From NCBI GenBank assembly GCA_040954595.2, contig CM082592.2, positions 1,984,001 through 2,048,000 on the forward strand: a stretch of DNA of 64,000 bases, read 5' to 3'. Of this stretch, positions 10,750 through 22,348 are shown in pieces (the stretch's first letter is position 1; each line of letters starts with the position of its first letter). The notes beneath the pieces are model-generated. The model was given only the letters and a program-made list of their open reading frames with translations. It was not told the DNA's origin and made no database searches. A program made the position numbers and the translations under genes. The DNA is from Balanoglossus misakiensis. Taxonomy: Eukaryota > Hemichordata.

Positions 10750-11646
10750 TTTGACTTCCTATTTCAATTTGCTACAATCTTTGTCCCACCATCCACTTTT
10801 CTTTACACAATTCTTATCGGTTTTTCTTTTTACCATACACTGGAGAGATGTGTAAATTAAATTATTTTAATTGTGTGTTATTTGATTTATAGTATTCTTC
10901 CCACCTGACCTACAGTACAGGCCTGAGGGTCGTTCATTGAATATGAGTTAACGATCGACCGACCAATACGTGTACCTTATGAGCTGTAACAGCTGTTGAC
11001 TCATATGACTGTAAAACGGGAAATTTAGCGAATGAGAGCCAAAAAAACGCGATAATAAATAAAGAGTCGCCAAGGACAATGTGTACAATAGAATGTAATT
11101 CGGAGATAAACAGAACGCGAAAATAAATCGTCGCAGAATCGTCACCTCTGTTCATATCGCGAAGCTTTTCAGTCGCGAAAAATTCCCGTTTTACAGTATG
11201 ATCATTTGATGCGCTTTGAGGACTCGTGTGGTCGATGAAATATATCATTTACCGGTCCGAAATTCTCTAGATATTCTGATTCTGTGCTATACTTCCAGTG
11301 ACGGCATGCAATAAAGACCTATAACAACTAAGTGTCGCACACACCCATGGTTCTGTCTCCATTCAAGATGAAACTTGGGTTGAAGACTTTGATCAGAGAA
11401 GGGATTTTTCACAAAAAAAAGCGATAGAAGTTATTGTGTTAATTTTGTGAAAAAAGACGACAAGGTGACTACGGCGTGTTAATGGTTATATGAGAGAACT
11501 GCCGTAGGCCAGCTCTGCAGTGTTTCTCCAACGGAGTTTAAATACAGCTAGTGCTGCAGTATTGTTTTAAAACAGATGACAGTTTTTGTTTGTAAAACTG
11601 ACAGAGAAATCGCGTTCCTAATGAATAAAATCATGATCGTTTTCGT
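10750..11646. other. No gene recognised
   Basis: Mostly A/T-rich DNA downstream of the LINE. Short ORFs on both strands show no recognisable domain or codon pattern. No repeat structure was found by eye. Confidence 0.4.
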
Positions 11647-12018
11647 TCAACTTTTGTGGTATTTACACCGAGTCCTGTTCCCCCGCAGTGGCACCTGTTT
11701 GATCCCAGAATTCCTAGGACATATCCATTGCAGCTGTTTGTTGTATATCCTTCGAAGGAGCTGGTGCGCGTCGTAGCCAAGGTGGATGCATTGCTCCATT
11801 TGCCAGTTCTCTTCCCCGCGCCGCCCAATCGTGTCCCTCTGCAATCGACGAAATCTGCCCAAGGCCCCTTCGAAATCGCCCTTGTATTCTTCCACGCGTT
11901 TCCGAAACGTACGGTTAAAGTAGTCGTACAGCTTCACGTCGTTAAACCTGGCGACCATTTCCCCCAGCGCGGGCGTCAGAGGCGCGGGCTTCTCCTTGTG
12001 CAGCTTGCAAAAGGAGTG
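11647..12018 (-). pseudogene. Galactose-3-O-sulfotransferase-like C-terminal fragment
   Basis: Minus-strand open frame of 124 codons (stop at 12019-12021 upstream, stop at 11647 end). It contains DVKLYDYFNRTFRKRVEEY, which resembles the C-terminal region of GAL3ST enzymes. These are Golgi type II membrane proteins that transfer sulfate from PAPS to the 3-OH of galactose. The first in-frame Met is at 11958, but similarity continues upstream to HSFCKLHKEKPAPLTPALG. The PAPS-binding 5' loop and the transmembrane anchor are absent. It could be the terminal exon of a gene (a CTTTTGCAAG acceptor lies at about 12004) or a pseudogene fragment. Nothing else of the gene was found nearby. Confidence 0.55.
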
Positions 12019-12019
12019 T

Positions 12020-12580
12020 TACGGCACGCTGGCCGTTGAGGGCAGTAAGAAAAAATAGACTTACTGAATGGCTCGCTTTGATGAACCAACCGGCGCCCAC
12101 GCAACAAACACGGTCAACAACAGTCACACCACAATGCTATTTCCTTACTTATGGAAACTTTTAATTATTAAAACTAAAGCATTGATAAATATAACCTGAT
12201 TGTGCACTGAAAAAAACACAAAAATAAGTGACTACCTTAAATGTGACTAGGTGTGGAAATAAAAGACTAAAGTCCAATATTCCGTTCCGACGGCGAAGTT
12301 CAGTCCGAGTAGCGCTCTGGCAAAAATCCAGCGGTAGACAGCACGGCTTCCAGGTGCGGCTACCAGACCAGTACAACGTGAGACGGTACCAAAAGGAGCA
12401 CGAGCCCGATAGGCTTGTGTCCCTAACTATTAAGTAAACACCTGGCGAACGCGAGTACAGACAGGTTAATCAGATATACGTGTGGGAGGAGTCAATTGAT
12501 TTGTCATAAAATCTACTCGACGCATTTCTAGTCGTGGTAAACCGCGTCACCAAACCCCAAAATTCATTCCTGGGCACAAT
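12020..12580. other. Intergenic DNA upstream of VWA7-like gene
   Basis: No recognised gene. It probably contains the promoter of the downstream gene, but no convincing TATA or initiator could be chosen. The last 50 bases are similar to those before the second first-exon copy at 26925-26975. Confidence 0.4.
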
Positions 12581-12855
12581 ATGAAGAGCCGTCGTTGCTC
12601 CGCGTTTGTCGCCCTGCTCATATTCGCCAGTGTCTTGGTGGGCACCGAGGCATTCTACGCTTTGCTGAGTAAGTCCGAAAGCCCACAAGATGACCACACT
12701 CATTACACAATGTCCCACGAAGCCTTACTGACTGTAGTGGCCAAATATCTGGAAGGCAACCCTCGGACAGGAAGTTCCGTACAGCCCGGTGATTTAGTCG
12801 GACTCGATCCGTTGACGTCGTCAAGTCTGTGTACAGCCTACTATGGGGGGGGGGG
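12581..12855 (+). pseudogene. VWA7-like exon 1 with signal peptide
   Basis: Starts MKSRRCSAFVALLIFASVLV, a clear signal peptide with a hydrophobic core. The mature part contains HTHYTMSHEALLTVVAKYL, matching the conserved N-terminal region of the VWA7 family. The ATG at 12581 is chosen because it alone precedes the hydrophobic core. The donor lies in a run of 12 G, versus 5 G in the duplicate at 27227-27231. The extra bases change exon phase, so splicing to exon 2 would be out of frame unless the run is a sequencing error. Confidence 0.75.
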
Positions 12856-13945
12856 GTGTATTCGTCTCCTTTTCTATCTCAAAACCCAGAAATTTAAATG
12901 CATTGCTGTGCACTTGATAGATAGCGAATAACTGCTAAAAAACAGCCCCTGACTTCTCAAATCCCCGTATGCTCGCATTAGTGGATGCGTCATGGTGAAT
13001 TACTTTATAATGTGTCAATATCTTATTCTCAATATGTATCTTTGTATCAAGTAAATACATTTAATATGAAATTAAGCTGGGCTTTGAAATCATGTTCAGC
13101 ATTTTCGCGCACGGCGATAGTCCTGTATTCAGGCAACGGTGGGCTGAATAAACGGGTGCGGCACATTCCACTTGTTGCTGTGAACAGCTGGGTGATTGGG
13201 GAAAGTTGTTTGCTTCAGGATAAATAAGGAAGATATGAGAGGGGGGTAAGTGCTAAAGCCGGCTTCTTGGTTTCCCATGTTACATGTTAGCATGTACGTT
13301 ACATCTAGCTCCATACACATAACACAATAGTGTGACAAAAGTGTCAGAAATACATACTCACATATAAATTAATATTCTTATTTTCTTCAAAGAGGGACAA
13401 GTTTCTGCCATACCCTTAGAAGAAGCTATAGAAGAAATGGTCGACGGCAATCTGAATGTCGATTTCTATGAATATTCATCTCCAGAGGCGCATGTAAATG
13501 CAGAAAATTTCAAAAAAGGTAACAAGTATTTAAGCGAACAATATCCGGGAATATCCCCATAAGATTTTGTGTGTGTCTCAAAATGTGTTTCCCCTTTCTT
13601 TTATATTTTGAACACAAAATGAAGGAATGATTTCAAACAATAAACTGCTATACAAAGTGAATCTTAAAGTTCATAACTCGAACAAGAAAGACTTAGTGGT
13701 TTGCAATAAAGAAATGAAGTCGACACGGTCGTACAAACTTACATTTGTTTTTGTTTTTTCTCGAGAGAGTAGCTATTTCATTTACACAAACTTTACCGTC
13801 ATGTAAATTCTACCTGTGGTGTAAATATCATTCTCCTGATAGTTGATTCATATGGCCTTAATTTGTACTAGTAGTGATTACCATTTATTTTTATTTGAAA
13901 ATGTACATTGTCTGTCATATTTTGGGGTACATCGTAAATGTTACA

Positions 13946-14007
13946 ATATTTTTTCTAGTTTGACACAATTTACTGTAAAATACATTGTGTCAAACTAGAA
14001 AAAATAT
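13946..14007. repeat. 24-bp-arm inverted repeat in VWA7-like intron 2
   Basis: Near-perfect inverted repeat: ATTTTTTCTAGTTTGACACA at 13946-13969 and its complement at 13984-14007, separated by 14 bases. It would form a hairpin. It may be a remnant of a small foldback element. Confidence 0.6.
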
Positions 14008-14384
14008 CCAATGATTAAACCAGCATAACTCTGAACTGGTGATTTCAATATTCATTAACCAATCACACTTTATTATTGGAAAACTAACAGGTAACCGTCG
14101 ACTTCAAAACACCCGTGACGTCATCATCCAGCTCTTGCAGGAGTCAGAGCCTGACTACTCGTCAGCCAGAAATTTGATTGGAGAATATTTGCATATAGTT
14201 CAAGATTTCTATACCAACGCAAACTGGGTGGAAATGAACGGCCCAGTTGCATACGAAGACTTGGGTAATTGATATACATATATTAAAACATTCCAGAATG
14301 AAATCTTGTGGTTATATTGTATTTGGTGTTAGGCTACACGGGCAGTGGTCAGGTACCGTTGACGCTAACCATGTTCCCCTAAAG

Positions 14385-14577
14385 GGGCAAACGACATTTG
14401 GGTGAAAGGTTGGTCTTATTCGCTACAAAGTAGAAACAGTCCACTGACAAGTTATTTCGCCGACAAGTTGGGTATTGATTTTTTTGGCATTTATGATTTA
14501 TGCGTAGGATTATCGGGAGTGGACATTCTTCCAGTTACTAAGGGCAACGAATATACGTGCAACGATTGTGACGACAG
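14385..14577 (+). pseudogene. VWA7-like exon 4
   Basis: Encodes a lineage-variable segment ending YTCNDCDDR, corresponding to the Cys-containing stretch ahead of the conserved GKCSHGG motif. It ends in phase 2, but the next recognised exon (20221) needs phase 1. Either an exon carrying the usual LTSGY-like segment is missing or unrecognised in the 5.6-kb intron, or it has been lost. Confidence 0.65.
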
Positions 14578-15109
14578 GTATGTAAGAACAAAATCGCAAT
14601 ATAGACTGTTATTGATACGTGTTGCGTTTCTTTCCCTCTTCAATAGTAAATAATACTGTTAGAATTCGAAGGGGTAAACCCTGGTGAACAAACACAGTGT
14701 GAATACCTAGGTTGTCGACCAACAGTTAGGCTAAGCAGGTGTTCGAGGTGAAAACGCCTTCTAGAAATACGTAGGATAGATCATGATTTATTTTGTCACG
14801 ACCCAAGGAAACTAATACTGCGCCTCCAGAGCTTCTATAAATGGAAATGTCGTAAATACCACAGGGCGGCTGTTTACACAGCTATTTCTTTGTCAGATTT
14901 ATGAAACTCTTACCACTTGATGAGTCACATGAGAACTAAACAGAAGTGGAGTTTAACCCCCTCCTTGTGCTTATTCCTATTCAGTACTGTGATTTATCAT
15001 CAAGGCGTTAACTTTAAGTGGAACCTTGTATGTGCATGAACAGGGCCATTACATGCGTTATGTACCACAATCCAAAATCACAACACACTTTCATTATCTG
15101 ACTGTGGTC

Positions 15110-18100
15110 GGCCAAATAAACACGGGAGCATATCGAGCATTGGTTTGATTAAACCCCGGTGCGGGGTATAAAAGACCCCCAAAATCAGTGGCGAATCTTA
15201 ATGCCGTTTGACTGACAACAGACAACACCAACGATCTCGGCTCTATGAAAATCGGCCCAAACAGGTTCAAAAATAAAGAATTACACCACACAACGACAGT
15301 AGTTGGCTTTATAAACACACACAACATAAAGTTATCGACGAAAAAGTACACGAGCTTTTGGGAGAAATCTGGTTTCAGTGCTTTTCAGAAGCGTCCCTGG
15401 GAAACAATAACCACGCCATTCAAACAGTTGTCAATCGCGTGGAAGTGTAAAGTGTTCAATTATTTTCTGTGTACATGAGAGCAATTACACCACAGGGGAC
15501 TGCAAATATGAAAGTTATAAATGGCGAAGTACGTTCTGTTCTGCGTTTTCCCAACCTGTCTTATCATTTGCTAATCCAGAATAAAAGCTATCTATTTCCC
15601 ATTAATCACCTGCTAACGACTTAATCTGTGTGCCCCATCCACGGATTAAATTGATAAAGTAAACATCGGCCAGCGAGTACTGGGTATAACCATGGAGGTA
15701 CTAGAGAGAAGGAGCGAGGACGGATTTAAGCGGATTAAATCCCTTTCTTCTGAAGTGTGATAAGCTTCTTAAGTCTTTGTGTTTCTGTGTCGATAGCGTC
15801 CTTTGAACCCACCGTGCGTTGCCGCCGATTTTACAGTTAGGTTTGCAAGACCTACGGGGTAATATTTCTATGATATTAAAAACACTATGCGCACATCGCG
15901 GACGAGCGTACTACATATGCGTGGTGACTTTTATTTACATCTAGAGGTCAAGTTTACGCATCACCACTACCGGAAACGTGTCAGGCGGACGTCTTGGAAG
16001 ACTTGTGGCGTTATTTCTCTTGTTTGTACAACCAAAAAGTATGATTTTGAAATGAATATTTTGAGTTTGTAGCAATTTTCAGCAAAAAACAACAAGTTCA
16101 TAGGTTTTATTCCCGATGCAAGCTGTTTTGTTAGTGTGGGATGGTGTGGGATGCCCGATATTCACCATTGTAATTGCCAGCGCGGAGACGTTCGGCACAG
16201 CAGTTTGGTCCGGTTGTTTATGCTTAGAGACGCGACGCCAGCTATGAGTTGTTTATCTACGCAAGCGCACAGCTTGAATAAACGCCTATCAGGTGATAAA
16301 ATGTTGAGAGCCTAATGTTATCTGCAAACAGATTAAGACGCACATGGGGTTCATAGGAAACAATAGCGTCCTCGCTCCTTCTCTCTAGTACCTCCATGGT
16401 ATAACAAGAGGAAGGGAGGAAACTCGCTCAAGGCATGTCTGCAGTTTTCTTATACTTAAAAATGTGAGCAGCTCGCTTTGGACGCGTGGAAATTGCTTCG
16501 TTGTCTCAAAAAACGTGACTGGACGTTCACTCGGCGATGTCCAGAGGTCGCCCGTAAAGCCGGAAACCACTTTTGACCTTTGACTGTTTATTTCAAGACC
16601 ACGTGAGCTTCAGAGGTAAACAAATTACCCAAGATACTTTGAGGTTACAGTCGGGTCAAGATTCAAACGCATAGGTTCACGCATAAGTCTATGGTTCACG
16701 TTCGTTCATACGTCCCTGTATGCGGTCACTTGGACCAGTTCTCCGGTCATTTTGCATCAGTTGCACAAACACAGCTAGATTCAAATAGAATGCATATTCT
16801 CGTAAAGTTTTTGGCTCCTTATCAGTAGAATCATGAATATACGGACTTTCATTCAAAGAAAAAAGCTACGAAGTCGACCCCACCTCGGCCGGGAAGTCGG
16901 GACTTATTAGCCCACAGTGCACGCCTTTTCTATGACAAGTCCAAATGACCGACTTAACGGTCTAAAGCAACCCTCCCGATCTACGGGAAAGGCGCGTAAA
17001 TGTTTGTGCCAATTTCGAAATCTGATACATGAACTTGTTCATGATGACTCGACAAGTACTAGAACAGCAATTTTGGTGGAAAAGCTCAAAAATATTGACG
17101 ACAGGCCGACTTTTAAAGTGCAACTCTTGCGTAGCTACCGTAAAATGCGTAGTATGAAGGAAATGAACAATTGTATGCACCTCTTGTTTTCGGGCGATTC
17201 CGCTCAAGTTCAACCCGTACGACGTCGAAACTTCTACCAATTACTAATGAGTATACCCATCAAATACTGCGACTCTTGAATATCGCGTGGATATCGCGAC
17301 TATCACTATATCGCGAATTTTCGGCGAAGTGGCCAGGTAATGGTACCGACCGGATACTGGTCTAGGGGGTGTACACGTTCACGATCGTGTAACGTCGACT
17401 TTTATCCACCTTTCTCGTATTGATTGTACCCACCGATATTCTCATGGAACGTCAACCATATTTCTTTTATTTCATATATGTACAACTACCAGTACATGCA
17501 CTTGTAATTTCGTTTTACAAGAAAGTTACAGCGACGGACGGGCGAATCAGTAAAAAATGTAATTCGACCTGTTTTACCTCTTACAAGTGGCTATACGGGC
17601 CAGTTCATGTGATAACTATATAAATATCGTAAAATCTGAATGTGCCGCCGAACATTAACAGACGCCGCGCCAGGCAACGCGTTCGTAATTCTTCCTGTCC
17701 TTCTTCTGTGCATTAAACTTATACATATTCATGTGTTTAGCTCCCTGTTGATCTATGAATATATGAATATTAAGTGGTTTCCAGCTTTACGGGCAACCTC
17801 TGGACACGCCTTGAGCGAGTTTCCTCCATTTCTCTTCTTTTACCGAGTGAGAACTGACCGATGTTTACTTAATCCACTAAATCCGTGGATGGGGCACACA
17901 GATTAAGTCGTTAGCAGGTGCTTAATGGGAAATGCTATAGCTTGTATTCTGGATTAGCAACTAATAAGGCAGGAGGGAGTAACACAGGAAAAATAACAAG
18001 CACAGAGACTGTTCAGCAAGTACTGTTTATTGGGGGGAAATGCAGGAACTCCGCCATTTATAACTTTCATGTTTGCAGCCCCCTATGATTACACAGTCAT

Positions 18101-18200
18101 TATGCACGACGACCACTCCCAAATAAACAACTATACAAACACACGTTAATCCGAACCCCGGTACTTTCCGCACCGGGGTTTAAGCTTGTTCACTCTCACT
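15110..18200. repeat. Large foldback inverted repeat in VWA7-like intron 4
   Basis: Sequence at about 15490-15690 recurs in inverted orientation at about 17840-18090. The shared stretch includes CACCTGCTAACGACTTAATC and GTGCCCCATCCACGGAT. An outer pair around TTAAACCCCGGTGCGG matches at about 15150 and 18180. An inner pair (GGAAACTCGCTCAAGGC) matches at about 16417-16437 and 17805-17825. The arms are diverged and carry further insertions. It could be a foldback transposon or an old inverted duplication. Short ORFs between the arms have no recognisable product. Confidence 0.6.
15691..16398. mobile_element. 708-bp TIR element nested in the foldback
   Basis: Termini are perfect inverted repeats of at least 30 bp beginning CATGGAGGTACTAGAGAG. 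The flanks GTATAAC at 15684-15690 and 16399-16405 form a 7-bp (possibly 8-bp) target duplication. The size of the duplication would fit hAT or P-like families, but the terminal bases do not settle it. No transposase is encoded; it is non-autonomous. Confidence 0.65.
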
Positions 18201-18895
18201 CCGGCAAGTCCACTTGTGGTGTCCGGAATGTGGGGACACGGAGTAAATTAAGCAAGGTGCCGTGCCTAGTGAAGGTCGTGCATGTCAGTAGCATTATTAC
18301 TGTGGTTAAAATTAGGGGGGAATCCCCACTTCTGTTTAAAGCACGTAGCTCGTCTCACGCGCATGCGCGTAAATTCCCAGCAAATGTTCCGTTCGATGCA
18401 TTCAAATAGTGGACTGCCTTCGCTTCCTTCCATATTTCATGCGCACCGTATAAGTACACTCTGGGTTTGTCACTCCTTTTCACCCAAGCTAGTGTCTTTT
18501 CCCGATTTCCGACACATGGTCGCCGCCATCTTCTCTGTTGTTAGGACAGAGCACTGCCTTATGGGATTGACTGTTCACTAAACGTCTGTAACCAGCGGCT
18601 ACAGTTGGAACATGCGTGTGAGACGAGCTACGCGCTTTAAATAATCACGCAATAGAAGACTCGTGCGTGGTCATGTTGGGGTAAAATGATCAATGCTGTT
18701 GGAGTCAGGTTATTTCATTGCTTTCCAAGCCCAATGATTACAGAACTAATAAATTTCCCCATGAGATCAAAGATTAAAGGTCTTAACCTATTGTGTTCAT
18801 TCATATCCCATAGCTATAGTTTGCATAATATTTCATTTATGACAGTATACCTGGCGACTGTGATAATAACCTGATTATTGAAGCAGATACACATA

Positions 18896-19717
18896 GGCTG
18901 CATTCACAAACACCTCTGGAGGGGGGGGCAGGAGAATTGAGGGGGGGGGGTTGAAAAAATTGAGGGTATGTAAGGGGGGATTTGAAATAATTTAGGGACT
19001 GAAAGGGGGGGACTTGAAAACTTTGACGACTAAATATTTATTTTGAGTCCGCAAAAATGCACTTTCGCGCCCTTTATTTTACAAAATTTTCTAATGGGGG
19101 AGGGGGTGTCCCCCCACCCCCTCCATTAATCAACACCTTTCAATCATTGATTGGTTTATCTAGTGTCCCAGGTCAGGGGACTTGACCCCACCGCATGATA
19201 ACTTTGAGCGGCAACGGTTAAATTTGTCCTCCCGAACATACCGGTAGTTGAGTTATTTTGCTTTTGCCAGGTTCATTAAAATGCAGCTTTGAGCTCTGTA
19301 TTTTATAAAATTTTCTTACGTGAAATCCCCCCCCCCCATTTTCTTTCACAGAGCAAAACACATCACCTAGTATCTATCTTGTAAAAAAAGAAAAACAGCG
19401 CTCCCATTTTTTAAGTATTTGTATTCTGTGTTGGGAGATCACCCCCTTCAATTCTCGGTTTACAATGTCTCCCAACACAGAATACAAATACTTAAAAAAT
19501 GGGAGCGCTGTTTTTCTTTTTTTACAAGATAGATACTAGGTGATGTGTTTTGCTCTGTGAAAGAAAAATGGGGGGGGGGGATTTCAAAATTTTGGCAGTT
19601 CGGAAAGGGGAGATTTGAAATTTGTCGGGTTGTGTACGGGGGGCATGTGAAAATTAGCGGCAAAAAATTGAATTCTCCCGCCCCCCCCCCCCTCCAGAGG
19701 TGTTTGTGAATGCAGCC
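18896..19717. mobile_element. TIR element with poly-G termini, family A copy 1 (Harbinger-like)
   Basis: Ends are GGCTGCATTCACAAACACCT and its complement, followed inward by long G or C runs. The flanks are ATA and TTA, a 3-bp duplication with one mismatch as expected for PIF/Harbinger-type integration. Internally there is a near-perfect hairpin of about 105-bp arms at roughly 19330-19575, containing ATACAAATACTTAAAAAATG. No transposase ORF. A second copy lies at 50300-51097, where the TTA duplication is exact. Confidence 0.7.
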
Positions 19718-20220
19718 TTACCAGTGGACATAAATCGGGACAAGGGACAAAGAAGCCCAGAGGTATTGTTAAAAGATCAAATATCTACTTCGTCGTGATT
19801 TTGTGTTCTATTGGTTGCAAGAATTAAAATATCGTCGGGCAAACGTTCCAACTAATGTTTAAGGCTCGGGTGTTTTATGTAGCTACTGCAGTTTCATGTT
19901 CACATCCCTGAAACATGATGAAATGCCCAGCATTTTGCTTATTAACACAATGTGTACAGTCAGCATTGTTATTGTGCAACATTTGAATTCAAGTCCAGAC
20001 TACAATTCATTTGTCAACAATAACAATGGCCGTTAGATTCATGATGCAGGACATATTGATAAGCTAGCGGAGTACTTGGTATATTAGCATGCTGTATGGA
20101 GTAGAACAAGAAATTGCATTTAGTACACAGAACAAAAATACTGAAATTACAGCCAAAAGATACAGCCTATGTCCCTTTAATGTGAGTGCCAATGTCAAAT
20201 AGTGTTATATAAACACAAAC

Positions 20221-20402
20221 AGGCAAAGACGGTCTGGGAAAGTGCTCGCATGGGGGTGTATATGACAGTACGAAGAGGGACACGGCAACGGGCGGGATCA
20301 ACAAAGAATCACGTGACCTGTCTCTATCTCCACACAACTCGTTACATCAGGATGCAGCAACATCGGCCAAATTTGCCTCCGAAAATTTCTTCCTGGCTGA
20401 CG
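20221..20402 (+). pseudogene. VWA7-like exon 5 (GKCSHGG/GGINK region)
   Basis: In frame it reads KDGLGKCSHGGVYDSTKRD and later GGINKESRDLSLSPHNSLH. GKCSHGG and GGINKxS are among the most conserved VWA7 motifs. Acceptor ACAAACAG at 20220 and donor GTGAGA at 20403. Open throughout. Confidence 0.7.
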
Positions 20403-20798
20403 GTGAGAATATGTTTTATTTACGTTTATAGCAACGGAAAGGGAATCAAAATGTGAAGAGTAATTTCATGGCTTCATAAACATGCACGTCTAAGCATAGT
20501 ATTGACATAAAGCTAAGCATTTTGCGTAACATATATATGACAAGCGCCCATCTATTTTTACCTATGTTCGTTTACTTTTTGCTGACACATTTCTGGTAAA
20601 AACGTTAGAAAACAAGGAAAATGCAATGTTTCTTTCATGATTCTGGCATATAACCTGAGTGGTGGGCAGGTAGTCACATATAAATAAGATATCCTACAAC
20701 TTCGCTTGTTTTCTAACATTTTTGCCACGCATGACCCAATAAAAAGTAAATGAGTGTACAGACGAAAATAGATGAAATATGTATACATGTACATATAG

Positions 20799-21021
20799 GG
20801 TATGGGCTTCGTTACCATATCAGCGACGAGGCCTTTCTTGAACTTATCAACCTCCGACAAGACAGGTCCAAGTCCCTCAGCATCGCCATGGACGTCACCG
20901 GAAGCATGTCTGACGATATACAGGCGGCCAAAGAGGAATGCTACCGATTGATTGATTGATGAGCGAGTGGGCACAGTTAATGAACCGGCCAATTATGTAC
21001 TGGTGCCATTCAGCGACCAAG
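20799..21021 (+). pseudogene. VWA7-like exon 6: start of A domain with MIDAS, frameshifted
   Basis: Encodes LSIAMDVTGSMSDDIQAAK; DxTGS is the metal-ion-dependent adhesion site of the A domain. At 20947-20958 the sequence ATTG is repeated three times. One 4-nt copy too many shifts the frame and brings in two stops (TGATGA). Removing the extra unit from consideration, downstream sequence (VGTVNEP, NYVLVPFSDQ) and the exon-end phase are those the family predicts. This looks like repeat slippage. Confidence 0.7.
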
Positions 21022-22019
21022 GTTAGTCTTGTCTGACGGCTTTATGCACACCAAGAGGGTGGCTTACATTGAGCGGCTTCGCCCGTAATGTTTGTTGCTT
21101 TTCTGATGAAATGTAGTTGATAAGTTGGTTAGTTTCTAGTCTGCAGACATGACTCACTGTATCCTTGTCTATGGCAGCCACTTCGTAACCTAAAACTATC
21201 TTGTACATTATTACCGAAATCAGGCGGTATTAAGCATATAATTGACGCATGTTGCATAATATGCAGAATATTGTAGGCTAATCATATAAATGTTACCAAT
21301 ATAGTGTTTTTACCTCTATTTTCTTCAACCTTACGCCAGACTACGGCCCGGTGTATGTCACTACAGATGCTGAAACTTTCAAAGCCGCGATAAGTAATTT
21401 AAATGCAAACGGGGGCGGTGATTGTCCCGAACTGGCGATGTCTGGGACGGAACTTGCCGTACAGCACAGGTTCGTATGTAAAACAAAACCGAAACAGTTG
21501 TGAGATGCATTTAGCTTGAGGTTAGTCTTGTCTGACGGCTTTATGCACACCAAGAGGGTGGCTTACATTGAGCGGCTTCGCCCGTAATGTTTGTTGCTTT
21601 TCTGATGAAATGTAGTTGATAAGTTGGTTAGTTTCTAGTCTGCAGACATGACTCACTGTATCCTTGTCTATGGCAGCCACTTCGTAACCTAAAACTATCT
21701 TGTACATTATTACCGAAATCAGGCGGTATTAAGCATATAATTGACGCATGTTGCATAATATGCAGAATATTGTAGGCTAATCATATAAATGTTACCAATA
21801 TAGTGTTTTTACCTCTATTTTCTTCAACCTTACGCCAGACTACGGCCCGGTGTATGTCACTACAGATGCTGAAACTTTCAAAGCCGGGATAAGAAATTTA
21901 AATGCAAACGGGGGCGGTGATTGTCCCGAACTGGCGATGTCTGGGACGGAACTTGCCGTACAGCACAGGTACGTATGTAAAACAAAACCGAAACAGTTGT
22001 GAGATGCATTTAGCTTGAG
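21022..22019 (+). repeat. 499-bp tandem duplication containing VWA7-like exon 7
   Basis: Two nearly identical 499-bp units (21022-21520 and 21521-22019), each with part of the preceding intron, a 130-bp exon (21340-21469, 21839-21968) and its donor. The exon encodes VYVTTDAETFKA followed by NANGGGDCPELAMSGTELAV. The copies differ at few sites, giving KAAISNLN in the first and KAGIRNLN in the second. Exon length is not a multiple of three, so including both would break the frame. Confidence 0.85.
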
Positions 22020-22348
22020 AGTTATTGAAAATGAAATTCATACAGATCATCAGCTTCTTTGATTATAGTTGCAAGTACATTAAACTTGTGGTCATTATTT
22101 TCCCACAGTCTACCTTATGATATGGCGAGGAAGTGTGACAAGTTTTGTTGCACAGATGCTTAGCGGAATTTATCTTCAATGTATGAGTTCGGCTGCGACA
22201 AACGGACACCATCATTCCGTACGTTTGTTCGTGTATACACAGTCATGCAGAGTCGATTTCCAGGGAATAGTTGACGGAAATCAACTGTTGCCTGGCCAGG
22301 AAAAAGTATCCGAAACCTGCTAACAGCACAATTCTTTTAGTCTGCCAG

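Noticed and set aside
12845-12856. Poly-G and poly-C runs as biological signals (also at 18920, 34180, 42000, 44510, 48840, 57070)
   Set aside because: Most lie inside TIR elements of three families, and their lengths are unreliable in assemblies; not treated as separate features.
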